Positions 49,012-60,169 of a stretch of 64,000 bases of DNA are shown here, in pieces (position 1 is the first letter of the stretch; each line of letters opens with the position of its first letter). Below the pieces are notes generated by a model. That model saw only the letters and a program-made list of their open reading frames with translations, was not told the DNA's origin and ran no database searches. The stretch is taken from assembly GCF_023278565.1 (NCBI RefSeq), contig NC_064672.1:248001-312000 (forward strand), read 5' to 3'. Both the position numbers and the translations under genes were made by a program. The stretch comes from Colletotrichum lupini. Its lineage: Eukaryota; Ascomycota; Sordariomycetes; Glomerellales; Glomerellaceae.

Positions 49012-50797
49012 CTATACAGTGCCTTTCCTGCGCTTCAGCTCGATCTTTGCGTCAACGGGAGGGACAACAGTGACGCCGACCCACTGGTGTTTGGGCCTCT
49101 CGGTCAGCGGCTTAACGTCATAATTGAGGAACAAGTTGGCAACTACCATCTTCAGCTCGTGGGCGACGAAGAAGCGGCCAGGGCTGCATATCGTTAGTTC
49201 TTAGACGATGGCGGCTATATAAGAGAGAGAGAGAGAGAGAGAGAGAACGACTTACCAAGCGTGTCGTCCGTGGCCGAATGGCAGATGAGCATCACTCGTT
49301 GTGACCATCCCAAGGTTCTTCAACCTAAGCCCCTCGTCCAAGTTGCGGTCAGACTGCGGTTTCGCCTCGTACTCCTCCCTCTTCCTGCTCGTCCGGAAGG
49401 CGTCGTACTCCCTCGCGTTGGGGTTCAGTTCGTCGTCGTGGTGGAGGCCTTCGAGGTTAACGGTGAGAAACGTGCCTCTTGGCAGATGCCACCCCTCTTG
49501 CTCGTTGGTGATGCCCTCCTTGGCAATAACCTTACGCTCCATCAGGGTACAGCTAAAGTTGCTGAGCCTTTGGCTTTCACGGATTGCGCTGTCAAGGCGA
49601 TACAGCCGCGATAGTCCATTCTTTGTCCAGCTGCCGCCCTCCTCGCGAAGAACGCGTTCTGCCTCTTCCCGGATACCCTCGATGTAGCCCTTCGCTGGGT
49701 CGGAGCTCAACAAGTCTAGGACAATGCTGTGGCCGGTAATGACGGTCGTGTGGATCGCGGCGAACTGGATCGGCAACAGTCGCTTCGAAATAACGTAAGG
49801 GTCAAGTTCGAAGAATTTCTTCTCAGCCTTTGCCATGCGTATATCCCAGGTGATGAAGTCTTCGGGCGCAACCCAGCTCTCGTAGGCCGGATCCCCCGCC
49901 TCCTTCTTTGCCATATCGTCGAGTCGTTTCCTAATTACCGGTAGGCTGTGCTTCGAGGCTTTGCGCCAAAGCCACCAATTGGGTAATGCGATCAAGGGTC
50001 CGAGGATGGGCAGGATGGTCTGGGGAACCATGTGCAGCGCAAAACAGTTGAGAATGACCTGGTCGACGAACGAAACCATAGCCTTGCAGAACTCCTTGGT
50101 GCGGCATACGCCCTCTCCCACGAGCATGCGATTCGTCACGGGCGGCACGATCGTCAGCCAGGCGTCCCAGAGGTTAAAGGTCTTCCAGTCCTCGGTATTC
50201 GTGCCAAAGGCCTCGTCGACAGCGACGGAGACCTCTTCTTCAATCGCGGGAATCAGTGTGCTCAGGTGGCGGGCCAGACTCTTGTGGATTACCAGAGTAT
50301 GCCACACATCATCGGCGTAAACCTTTCCAAGGAAGTTGTAGTCGCTGTAGAGGACATCGTTATGCGCTTCATGGGCGGAAACGACTGAGTCAGGGTACTC
50401 GAGGAGCCATTTCGTGAGGGACTGCGGGAGGATGATGTCGGGCGCTCTACTAGCGGCAGCGGGGACTACGAATGCGCGGTTCTGCTTGTTGTACTGCATT
50501 GTCGCATACAAAGTCAGTGTCTCTTCTGGCCTGACCAAGTCGCTCGCGCCGGGAATGATAGCATACCTTCTTATAGCCCTCAATGACCCAGTCTCGGTAG
50601 CGAAACATGTAGTAGTAGAAGTTCTTGAAGCGTGCGACGGTGCCCTTCCCATAGCCCACAACGGGAATGTTCTCTGGGTATGTGGGCTTCCATGTGTGAT
50701 CGAGGATGAGCAAACCAACAAAGACGATAAAGAGGGAGCTGAAGACGCGCCCAGGCGTCAGCGACTCGGTGATTTGGGCGTGAAGACTGCCCGCCAT
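49012..50797 (-). CDS. Cytochrome P450 monooxygenase
   Basis: Three exons: 50567-50797, 49256-50493, 49012-49183; joined 546 residues. Introns are 73 nt (GTATGC...ATGCAG) and 72 nt (GTAAGT...ATGCAG). An N-terminal anchor (VFSSLFIVFVGLLILDHTW) targets the ER membrane, followed by a Pro-rich hinge (KPTYPENIPVVG). The K-helix E-x-x-R is E383-R386 (IRESQR). The heme loop FGHGRHACPGR is completed only by splicing, with the ligand Cys490 split across the exon border. The I-helix reads AAIHTTVITGHS, with T-T but no classical AGxxT. Overall pattern (MERKV, PRGTFLTVN, DAHLPFGHGRHACPG) resembles ent-kaurene-oxidase-like fungal P450s. Substrate unknown. Confidence 0.92.
49222..49246 (+). repeat. (GA)n microsatellite in P450 intron 2
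   Basis: About 12 uninterrupted GA units. On the transcribed strand of the P450 pre-mRNA this is a long CU tract just inside the 5' splice site of intron 2. Confidence 0.9.
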
Positions 50798-51696
50798 GGT
50801 GACGTAGTGTACAGCAGAGCTATCGTTTTCTGAGCATCGTCGTCTCTAGCTTGCAGAGAAAAGGAACTGATATCAACCCAGAGTGTAGGAGTGAGACGGA
50901 GATGTGTGGGTGGAATTTCGGACCTTAACAACAGACCGCTCAGGAGTCGACGATTGGTAATGCTGGTTTGGGCTTTAGGTCATGACGCGCTGGCTGCATT
51001 GGCGGCTAGGCTAGAGCCTGTCATTTGGACGGGACTTGAGCTGCCGGCGGATACCTACAGCTCTACTTTAATCAGGTAGCTACATTTCTTTTTTCAGCTG
51101 CCTCCAATAGTCTCTGACAACGAACAACATCCCCCCTCCAAAGTTCCTTATTATGCCCCTCGCTGGGCACCGTTTGCTCCCCACAAGAGCTCTTGATTGG
51201 AACTTTGGGAGCATGTCTGTCGAATCCTGCCTGCTTAAGCGAGGCACGCTGTGACCTGTTTCAGGTACGTGCCGTCTCATCTTTGCTCTGGGTCGGGAGG
51301 TAACCTAACACGATGGCACCGGATTCACATGCAGATCATGTTAGTGCAGGTTCGTGGAGGGGTGGAATAGCATATGCAGGGTATCGCTTCCTCTTGTCTC
51401 GAACCTTGCTTAGAAAGGCTAGGTGTATCGGGGTGGTCTCCGCCATCGCACTCGTATTGGCCGTGTTTCTCAAGGGCAAAGAAGCGGAAAAGACATAAGG
51501 TCATCCTTCACACAAACCGAGAGCTGTTGAATATCGAACGAAAACGAGTTTATTTTACTCAATGCCTGTCTCCCGTGCAGCACAGGGGAGTCGTTGGTGA
51601 GCTTCTGAAGAATTGAGTTGGAAACTTCCAGCCCTCCATGGATTCTCCTTGAGAGCAGTGAAGGCCTTCATCATTTCTGCATGTGGCCATCCGTTG
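50798..51696. other. Intergenic, nothing recognised
   Basis: Upstream region of the P450 gene and 3' region of the propeller protein gene. Open frames at 50891-51616 have no protein character. Confidence 0.4.
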
Positions 51697-52767
51697 TCAT
51701 CTCAATGAAAGCTTGCCCACCCTTCCGGCTGAGCCGGACGCCCAGCAGACTCGGCCGTAAACGCACTCGACAGCGTCAAACGAGCCTGTGTCAAATGTAA
51801 CCCAAGTCTTTCCAGCATCAAGCGTGATGTCGGAGCCAGATGGTCCAACTGCGACAGCCACCCCACACAGCCCCGGGGCCCATGATGAGCCCGATCGGTA
51901 TCCGCCCGGAAACACCTCCGACGCGGTCCAGGTCTCTCCGCCATCCTCGGACCATGCTGATGTATGGAGTGAACCATTGTCCACGTTGAAGTCGCCTCCA
52001 GTTGCAATGCCGTTTTGCGCGTCTCTGAATCGTACCGAGAACACCCCAGCCGAGGCACCACCCGCAATCGCACTGCTCGAGACATCCCACTCATAACCGT
52101 TTGCGCTCTGGAAGACCCTGCCGGGATCAATGCCACCCGATGCAAGATACCAACGACCCGCTGCGGTAGAGATGCAAGTCCCGCTGGCTGCGAATCCGAA
52201 TTCGCCCTCTAAAGCAGAGGGCATGCCGCTGGGGTCCACGATGGTCCAGGTGTTACCCCCATCGAGCGTCTCAATCAATCGAAACTTGCCATCGACTGGG
52301 TCGCTCACGGCAATGCCCCTCTCATCGTCTTCAAATTCGACGCAGTTGAAAAACGCCGATGCCTCCTCATTGGCGAAACTCTGCGTCCAAGACTCTCCTC
52401 CATTCTTCGTGATGTAAATGCGCGAGTCCGCTCCTTCGCCAATAGATAGGATGATTGCCTTTTCGGCCGAGAAGGCCTGCACGTCACGGAACTGCAGGTC
52501 GGCGTCTTCGGTCGACAATTCGGGACCAACTGATTGCCACGAAGCACCGCCGTCGGTGGTGCGAAGAACCGTTCCTCCTGTACCAGACACCCAGGCTATT
52601 TGGTCCGACACAGGTGACAATCCTCGGAATTGTTGTTGACTGTTGACCGGTAGAATGTCCCATTTCAGAGTCAGGTTCATGTTCCGCTCATGGACACCTC
52701 GCGTCACTGCAAGAGGGGACGCGCTCGCGACAAGAGTTGAGATGAGTGCAAGAAGGCGCCTCATCAT
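51697..52767 (-). CDS. Secreted BNR/Ycf48-like beta-propeller protein
   Basis: Intronless, 356 residues, with a signal peptide (MMRRLLALISTLVASASPLA). Repeating BNR/Asp-box units are visible: TTDGGASWQSVG, TKNGGESWTQSF, TLDGGNTWTIVD, SEDGGETWTASE and LDAGKTWVTFD, each S/T-x-(D/N)-G-G-x-(S/T)-W-like at about 50-60 residue spacing, plus WVSGTGGTVLRTTDGG at the start. This is the seven-bladed fold of Ycf48/HCF136-like and sialidase-like proteins. Sialidase catalytic residues are not apparent, so an enzymatic role is doubtful. Such proteins are mainly bacterial and are sporadic in fungi, usually annotated as oxidoreductase or photosystem-assembly-like. The lack of introns fits bacterial ancestry but does not prove it. 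Confidence 0.85.
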   Translation of the reverse strand: MMRRLLALISTLVASASPLAVTRGVHERNMNLTLKWDILPVNSQQQFRGLSPVSDQIAWVSGTGGTVLRTTDGGASWQSVGPELSTEDADLQFRDVQAFSAEKAIILSIGEGADSRIYITKNGGESWTQSFANEEASAFFNCVEFEDDERGIAVSDPVDGKFRLIETLDGGNTWTIVDPSGMPSALEGEFGFAASGTCISTAAGRWYLASGGIDPGRVFQSANGYEWDVSSSAIAGGASAGVFSVRFRDAQNGIATGGDFNVDNGSLHTSAWSEDGGETWTASEVFPGGYRSGSSWAPGLCGVAVAVGPSGSDITLDAGKTWVTFDTGSFDAVECVYGRVCWASGSAGRVGKLSLR

Positions 52768-53357
52768 GGCAGTATAGAGTTGGGATTCATCAGTTTGATA
52801 GGGGTAAGAAGAGGGGATCGTTCAAGAGAATTGGGTCTGTACCTAAAGTGCGTATACTTGTCAAGGCGGGGTTCGGGTTGTTTTGTGGTATACCAGCCTC
52901 CTCATTTCGGTGATTGCCATCTCAACATCCTTTTTGCAGATCACTGACGACCTTCCAATTTGGGCCACATCGTCTGGCGATGTTTCTTCGTCCGGACCCA
53001 CTCACCAGTGCCATGGTCCTGGGATCTGTCATCTTAGAAACACGATCGCTCGTGTCCTCGATGCACCTATTCCTAGCTTACAATGTGTGTCCAAAATTCT
53101 TGATTTGGGTGGTGCTTTGCAATTCTTTCTCATCGTTTTTTTCACTCATTGGCCTCGGCTAGATACTCAAGCATCAATGTGCAAGCTCCAGAAATGTGTG
53201 CGTAGTAAAAAATTCAACCACGGCCTTGTTGATTCTCAACTACCACAGTCACCCCTCAATTGATGGTAGGTATGTACACATGCACCAGATATCATCGAGT
53301 ACCAAGTCCTTTCTGCTCTGTGAGAACTTTGGGAGGTTGTCGTCTGTCCAGCTTCCC
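52768..53357. other. Intergenic, nothing recognised
   Basis: 590 bp; promoter of the propeller protein and 3' region of the acetylesterase. Plus-strand frames here are featureless. Confidence 0.4.
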
Positions 53358-54160
53358 TCACTTGCCTCCTGTAGTGAATTCGCCGTTCGCGATAGCGTCA
53401 GTGATCTCTTCGTCAGCGCTGAAGTAGACGTCTAGATCGCTGCGTTTCTCTAACAAGAGGTCAGCTACCATGCGGCCAAAAACGATCTCGCCAGCTTCCC
53501 CCAAGTGGGTTCTATCGGTGCTAGCCAGGTTATAGTACTGGGCGTTTTCCTCCCCTATGGCGCTGACATAGTCGGTACTCGCAAGGTTGAGATCAAGCCA
53601 CCTAACGCTGCTGGCCTTTGCCGCTGCGATCGTTTTGCCCCTCCATTCAGCAAGATCTCGAACCACTTCGCCATCTTCGAAGCGACGGCGAGTAAGAGAC
53701 GTGATGAAGATCTAGGCATGGTATTAGTCGCCAGATTTGGTACACTGCAAATGAAGTGCGAACCCACCGGAGTCGCCCCGGCGTCCTTGAGCTCGGTCGC
53801 GATATTAACCAGATTGGCCCTGAACTCATCCAAAGTAAGACTCTTCTGGTCATTGTGGCCAAACTGGATAGTGACAACTGGCTCGTAGTCTGCCCTAGTG
53901 TCGTTGATACCCTGCAAGAGTGAAGCCCAGCGGCCGTTTGACTTCCAGGAGACGGTGGTAGAACCACTTTTGCCCCTGTTCTCGCCCTTTGCAAAGTCTT
54001 TGAGGTAAGACAGGAAGCCGTCACCCCAACCTCCATTGACCGCCACGGTGGAATCGCCGATGAGAAAGAAAAACGGCGGCTTCTTGGCTCGAGCCACGGC
54101 CGACCCCATGGCCATCGTCGCCGCCAATGCGAGAATTGATGTAAAGACGGTGAATCTCAT
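53358..54160 (-). CDS. Rhamnogalacturonan acetylesterase-like SGNH hydrolase (CE12)
   Basis: Two exons, 53768-54160 and 53358-53711, with a 56-nt intron (GTGGGT...CCTAG); joined 248 residues. A signal peptide (MRFTVFTSILALAATMAMGS) shows secretion. SGNH blocks are PPFFFLIGDSTVAVNGGWGD (block I, catalytic Ser), GENRGKSGSTTVSW (block II, Gly), TIQFGHNDQK (block III, Asn) and STDRTHLGEAG (block V, Asp and His). The splice restores GATPIFITSLTRRRFEDGEV, the usual sequence after the third block. The enzyme removes acetyl groups from the rhamnogalacturonan I backbone of pectin, so it supports plant cell-wall use. Confidence 0.92.
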
Positions 54161-55899
54161 TACGCGAAGTTTGTAAGCTGGAAAGCTAGTGATGACGAAG
54201 AAATTGTGATTTTGTTGACGATGCCTGAATGCACTTGGTTCATCAAGCTTGATGACCTCTCGGAATTCTGAGAGTTCTTCGATCTGACTTTCGATATTTA
54301 TAGCTTTGATAGCCCCCTCATACGTCTCTCATGAGCATACGACCTCTCATCTTTGAGGACTCCCATGATGGTCACGGACCATATGATGGCTGAGTCCACC
54401 AGTTGAGTCTCAACCTTTCGACCGAGACGACATGTCGAGCTGAACTGATGCCATCTCATGTACATTATTGCGCGTAGACGCGGGGCCCCATGGTGAACTT
54501 GCCGGCATATTTCGTTTTTCTCGGAGCAAAGGAAACTTTGGCGTCCACGATCAACGCATATCCGGGCAAAACATTCGTGCCAACCCTTTATTGCAGCATT
54601 TGTAACAAATTGGAGTTGCCCGCTCTTTGGAAGAGACACCCGCACAATCATTGCCCCGAAGTGGCATACATATATTGAACTACATCCCTGTAGATGCTGT
54701 CTTCGGGCTAATGCGGGTCGCTCCGTTCAACCATACCAGGTTCCTAGCCACCTAGTGTGGGTGTTTTCAGGTGAGCCGTAGTGATCGTCGTCTGCGTGTC
54801 CAGATCTGCCGGACTGACGGGGCAAGTCTGTCGGATTCCAGGACCAGGTTGGAAAAACAAATTTCACATTCCGGACGAGATGTCCGATACGTGCAGTTTA
54901 TCCATGACGAGGTCCCTGGCCTGGAAGATTGTCTCCCAACAAAGCCACCTCCATGAACTGATATTCCACATTACAAAGATGAGATTGAGAGTTTTTCGTG
55001 GAATACACGACTGTCAATAATCTGAAGCGTGGATATAGTAAAGGTATGGAGCTTTGCTGCTTCGCCCTGCCGGCAAGCGAAAAGGTGAACTACGAAGCAT
55101 TTGAGGGATTCATCCGTTTCTGGCTAGTCAGATTCACTCAAGCCAGGAAAATATTCACTACAATGATCTTCTCATCTGGAGAAGACATAGGAGTAGGTAG
55201 GTCGAGGTAACATACGTTCTTAGGCCACTATTCCACTGGGGACATGAACAATGGAGTAGGCCCAAGGCAGATACGAAGCGATGAAGACGTATTTTAACTG
55301 AAACCACATCTAATTAAACGCATCTGCCGTAAAGAGGTTTCACGAATAAGGATGAAAGAAAGATCAGGTTCGATCATCAAAGCATGGCGTCCTCGTGGCA
55401 GTAGGCTAGGACCAAGTCTAAAGTTACACCCGTGCTCCAACTGTCAGCGTGTCAGCGCGCAGGAATGAAAATTTCAGGATCAGCGTAACGCCTGTCCACT
55501 GCATTCTGATGGGTTTCACCAATACGCTAAACTTCTGAAAACGTGACTGTCATCCATCGGATTCCCACCTGGGCTCTTGGCGTGGAGATAGCTATACCTT
55601 AATCAGACTCAAACCCCTGTGTTAAGAAGCGTGCCCACATCTCAACATGCGGACTGCTCCGTCAAACCCGCACGAGGGGCATCAAAGGGATATCGAGCGG
55701 AGAAGTCTTAAGAATTGCCAGGGAAACATATTGAGTCTTGAGGTAATAGCCAGTAGTCCAGCTTGATTATTGTCTTCACCTTTTGCTTTCGCTCTTGATC
55801 ATACACTTTTCAGTGTCGTCGCCTTTTATACCAGCCTGCCTGCATCTTACTCGCTCATTTGAGAACCGACTTGAGCCAATTCTCTTCTACCTTAGCAAC
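54161..55899. other. Intergenic, 1.7 kb
   Basis: Divergent spacer between the acetylesterase (minus) and the DUF1996 gene (plus). Several short open frames (54490-55210) show no domain or signal. Both promoters must lie here. Confidence 0.4.
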
Positions 55900-56911
55900 A
55901 TGAAGTTCGCGAATATCTTGGCAGTTACCGGTACAGCTGGTGCCTACACCGTCACCATCGTTGACAAATTCATGTACAAGAATATCGATCCTGTGGTTAT
56001 ACCCGGCCAGTATGCTAGCCACATGCACACATTTTTCGGTTCTGATGCTGTGACATTGAACACAACCACCTCCAAAGAGTTGCAAGCGGGCTGTGCCACA
56101 GCGGTCAACCCCAACGACTACTCGTCTTACTGTAAGTCAAGCTCTGTCAAAGAGATAATTCCTATCAAGATAGGAAAGTCTGCTTGTTAATCCGAAATTA
56201 GGGGTTCCTACCCTTTTTTACAAAAACGAAACCGCCACTGCCCCAGTTCCCATCAGTCGATTCAGTGCATACTACGTTGCAATCGAAAAGGCAGAAGTCG
56301 CCATTCCACAAGACTACAAGGCTGTCGTCGGCAACGCCTCCGCAAAGTCCGAAGCTGATACCGAGCCTCTAGCGGGCATCCAATGGTTCTGCGAGGGTGG
56401 CCCCAGCGCAGGGAAGGACGTCAATGGTTTTCCGTCCAAGACCTGCAACACCCATCTGCAGACGATCCTCCTGTTCCACGACTGTGTCAACCAAGAGACA
56501 CTCGAATCCACATACTCTGGAACCCAACACTGGACCGCCACCAGCAAGCCTGCCAACCGCTGCCCTCTTGATATGAAGAGGATGCCCCAACTGCGCTTCA
56601 GCATCCGCTATGATCTTCGCGAGGCTTTGCCTGACGGCTGGGAGGGAACCGCCCCTCTGGAACTGGCTTGCGGCCCCGCCTATTGCACCCACGGCGACTT
56701 TATCAATGGATGGCTTCCTGAAGCTGCCGAGAACATGTTACTTGCAAATTCAAAGAGGGATTTTGCCGGTGTAGATGGTCCTGCAGGCAAATACAGTGCT
56801 GGATCTGTCTGCGGTGCTCAGAACGCCACGGACGCTGATCCGGAGAACGGCACTTCCGACTATCTGATCAGCAAGCAGATTCTCCAGAGGCTTATAGACC
56901 AGAAGGCTTGA
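55900..56911 (+). CDS. Secreted DUF1996 protein
   Basis: Two exons, 55900-56131 and 56202-56911, with a 70-nt intron (GTAAGT...AATTAG); joined 313 residues. Start at ATG 55900 gives a short signal peptide (MKFANILAVTGTAGA). DUF1996 hallmarks: Y-x-S-H-M-H-x-F-F-G (QYASHMHTFFGSDAVT), the splice-restored YSSYWVPTLFY, then IQWFCEGG, KTCNTHLQTILLFHDCVN, NRCPLDMKRMPQLRFSIRYD and the C-terminal CTHGDFINGWLPEAAENML. Paired cysteines fit an extracellular protein. DUF1996 proteins are abundant in fungal secretomes, but no activity is established. The N-terminus lacks the C-terminal WSC domain extension some members have. Confidence 0.93.
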
Positions 56912-58726
56912 TCAAGTGGATTTTGTTGTATTTGTTTGGCTTGGTCAAGTTTTATTGTGTACGCTTGATAGCCGACTTTTCCTCATCAAACCTACGATCG
57001 TCCAAGACGACGAGAGGGAAGGTGGTTTTTGCCTCTAAATCTGCGAAGACCCCTTACATCTAACCAAAGTCGTCTTATAGACTATTAGATTGATTCCTGG
57101 GCCTCGTAAACTGATAGTGGCCTTAGTTGTGTATCCTTTTTCACTGCTCTTGTATTACTACTACAACATTACTGTCACGTAACAGGGATAGTAATCGCAC
57201 CTCACAAAGTGCCCGTCACGTGCTGAATCACGTGTCTATCTCAGATATCGTGTATATAGACCTTTTCCTTTTGTCTATTTCCACTTTGATAGTTAAGCCA
57301 CTTTTACCACACTCCGTATGCCCATTGCTGCGTGCCATAACTCGTGACAATTACTTACCTTACTTAAATCAATAATAATTGGGCCCATCCCCATTCCATG
57401 CCCGAACACAGCTTTTGCGAAGATGCTGCATAATGTATCACCTATGCAAACCTATGATTGAACTCAAAACGCAGATCCTTATGCGAACTGTAGCGGTCAA
57501 GTGTCTTGGAATTGGAAGGCCGGATTTGACTTGGTTGCGTTGAGTGAAGGGGTGGTCTTATATTCACTGTGTTTGTTGTGTACAGCCATTCAGTACATAG
57601 TTTGTAGATCATTTATCTGGTACAGTATGGCTCACCAAGCTTTACAGAGTTAGGCACCCGATAGACCACGACCTACGTCCTAGGGTGCTGTACCTATGCG
57701 GTGGCTTCACCACAATCAACCGAAAAATGCGTAAACGAACCTTGTCATCGGAAGGAAAAGGCACGATTTCATTCCGAGAGTCTCTACCTCAAGTGTTTAT
57801 GCAAGTTTGCCCTACACGGTTTAGTGAGGACAGTACTTGATTTCTGGGAGAATCATAAATTACATGGAATAGTTTGTCTACCTCAATCGGCCGAGTCGCT
57901 TCACTTGAGACCCTACGGGTGTCACCACTCATTCGGAAACTCTCACCTTAAGCCCGATAAACTGAGCCTATTCGAGGTCAAGTGTCTAGATTGAGTAATA
58001 ATTACCCGGGAAGAGAGACAGCGGTCAACGGTGGAGAGCGGCGGAGAACGGTCGCCAGGGTCGATCCCTCCAAGCAAGGGCTGCTGAGCTGCTAAACCCT
58101 GCTGCGCATTAGTTGTCTTTTCCTTTCTTGTCTTTTTTTTTTCTATCTCTAAATGAGCAAACCCACACTTGATCAGAGTTGCCTTCAATTATTCTCATGT
58201 CTATGGGAATCTTCGCCTTGTGAAATATTCAAAGGATTGTTTCTCAAAAAGGTGAGCATAAGTTGAGCAGGGGGCCATGGGGTCGGGCCCTGATCAGATG
58301 CGCTGTTGGTCTATGGTATCGGGTATCGTCCTTGTTTTAGCTAGGTACGTCGTTACGACAGCACTGATGAGCGAGGTATTAGCCATCTTCGGCCTTAGTG
58401 CTAGATTGGCGACGTACTAAAGTGCTCAACTGTTAATCCAAAGCAGAGAAAGATATTTCCCAGTAACCAGATGGGGCCAAAAGGGCGCAACACGTGCATG
58501 TGGATCCAAGTATTTTCTTGCTAGCATAGAACTCGAAAATGGATTTTGAGTCAAACATATCTTCTTTCATTAACAGTGCCTCAACTTTGTCTACTCACCA
58601 CCACTGCAATAGAGGAGACTGGCCTTCTTCAACGGCTCCGTTAACAAAAGCCCAGCCAATTCGAGGCAAAGAAGTGGTGCATTGAATATTCGCCTTTACG
58701 TGCAATTGACAGGACCTGCACGGAAG
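56912..58726. other. Intergenic, 1.8 kb
   Basis: No supported gene. A short polypyrimidine stretch (58115-58145) and scattered short frames only. Its right end is the promoter of the MCT-type transporter. Confidence 0.4.
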
Positions 58727-60157
58727 ATGTCGCAAACGGCTGTAAAAACATCGTCCATACAGTTGAGAAACATTCACGGCCCTATAGCATCTTCACCATC
58801 TACAGACTTTCACGACGACGGAGAGAGATCAAGGTCAAGAGAGAGATCCTTCTATGTTGAACGTGATGCCGCAAGTCTCAACGAATTGACCTTTCCTGAG
58901 GGCGGCTGGCAGGCGTGGCTGGTGGTCTTTGGATCATTTTGTGCAATGCTTTCGGTTTTCGGCCTCATCAACTCGGCTGCCGTCTTTGAGTCATACTTCT
59001 CTGAAAACCAACTCGCTGATCATTCTTCATCCGAAATTGGATGGATATTCAGCCTGTACCTTTTTATTGTCTTCTTTATTGGCATTCAAGTTGGTCCCCT
59101 ATTTGACCAGTATGGTCCCCGCGGCCTCGTTGTCGCTGGTGGCCTTTGCATGTCTGCAAGCCTTCTCTTATTGAGCTTATGCAAAGGTTTGCCCCTTCTC
59201 ACGGCTAAACTCGTCATTTTTCCTAACGGGTGTCACACAGAGTACTATCAAATCCTTCTGGCGTACTCGATTCTAGGTGGCTTGGGTGGTGCTCTGCTAA
59301 ACTCACCCTCTTATGGTGCTATTGCTCACTTCTTTGACTCGCGCCGAGGCTTTGCCACGGGCATAGCAGCCACAGCTGGTTCTATAGGTGGAATAGTGTA
59401 TCCCATCTTGCTTCAGAACCTGTTTCCGACTCTGGGGTTTGGTCCGACAGCACGGATTCTTGGCTTCATTCTCCTAGGACTCACAGTACCCGCAACTCTC
59501 TTTATTCGTTCTCGGCTGCCAAAGAAGGAAGGACCCGGATCCATCTGGCCTGACTTCACCGTCTTCAAAAATCTCAAGTTTACCCTATCGGCAGTCGGGA
59601 TCTTCTTCATGGAATGGGGTCTCTTCGTTCCCATAACCTACATTATCTCCTATGCCGCGACTCTGCCCGGCAGCAACGTTCATTCGTATACAATTCTCTC
59701 CATCCTCAACGCAACATCAGCAGTGGGGAGGTTTTTGCCGGGCTTAGCTGCAGACAAGTACGGAAGATTCAACGTCATTCTCATCACCATCGCCCTGTGC
59801 TTCATCACAGTTCTCGGTCTTTGGCTGCCCTCGGGCAACTCTCAACCAATGCTCTTAGCTTTTGTGGCTATATTCGGTTTCGCAAGCGGAAGTAACCTGG
59901 GCCTGGTCCCGGTCTGTCTAGGCCAATTATGTGACGCGAGGGAATATGGGCGGTATTTGTCTACGGCGATGATGATGGCCAGCTTCGGCACTCTGAGCAG
60001 TTTGCCAATTGCTGGTGCCATCCTCGAGGCAAAGGAAGGAGGTCAGAATTGGAAGGGCCTGATCTTGTTTTCCGGTGTCTCTTACTTTCTTGCTTTCATT
60101 TGCTACGCCGCGGTCAGGGTGTTTGCCGTGGGGTGGAAAACCTCAGCAAGGTTTTAA
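58727..60157 (+). CDS. MFS transporter, monocarboxylate (MCT/SLC16-like) family
   Basis: Two exons, 58727-59186 and 59241-60157; joined 458 residues. The 54-nt intron (GTTTGC...CACACAG, with branch-like CTAAC) has no stop and is a multiple of three, so unspliced mRNA would encode 18 extra residues. The spliced LCKEYYQILLAYSILGG fits the family better. Start is ATG 58727 (MSQTAVKTSS). MCT signatures: FPEGGWQAWLVVFGSFCAML (the conserved D/E-G-G-W-x-A-W entry to TM1), QVGPLFDQYGPRGLVVAGG, YGAIAHFFDSRRGFATGIA (R-R-x-x-A-x-G-I) and SAVGRFLPGLAADKYGRFN. Fungal members are plasma-membrane carriers for monocarboxylates, riboflavin or unknown ligands. The stop lies about 12 bp from an AT-rich RIP block. 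Confidence 0.91.
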   Translation: MSQTAVKTSSIQLRNIHGPIASSPSTDFHDDGERSRSRERSFYVERDAASLNELTFPEGGWQAWLVVFGSFCAMLSVFGLINSAAVFESYFSENQLADHSSSEIGWIFSLYLFIVFFIGIQVGPLFDQYGPRGLVVAGGLCMSASLLLLSLCKGLPLLTAKLVIFPNGCHTEYYQILLAYSILGGLGGALLNSPSYGAIAHFFDSRRGFATGIAATAGSIGGIVYPILLQNLFPTLGFGPTARILGFILLGLTVPATLFIRSRLPKKEGPGSIWPDFTVFKNLKFTLSAVGIFFMEWGLFVPITYIISYAATLPGSNVHSYTILSILNATSAVGRFLPGLAADKYGRFNVILITIALCFITVLGLWLPSGNSQPMLLAFVAIFGFASGSNLGLVPVCLGQLCDAREYGRYLSTAMMMASFGTLSSLPIAGAILEAKEGGQNWKGLILFSGVSYFLAFICYAAVRVFAVGWKTSARF

Positions 60158-60169
60158 GAGAGCAGTCAA

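Noticed and set aside
54490..55210. Small plus-strand frames as secreted effectors
   Set aside because: No signal peptide and no cysteine pattern; frames start at non-ATG or weak contexts.
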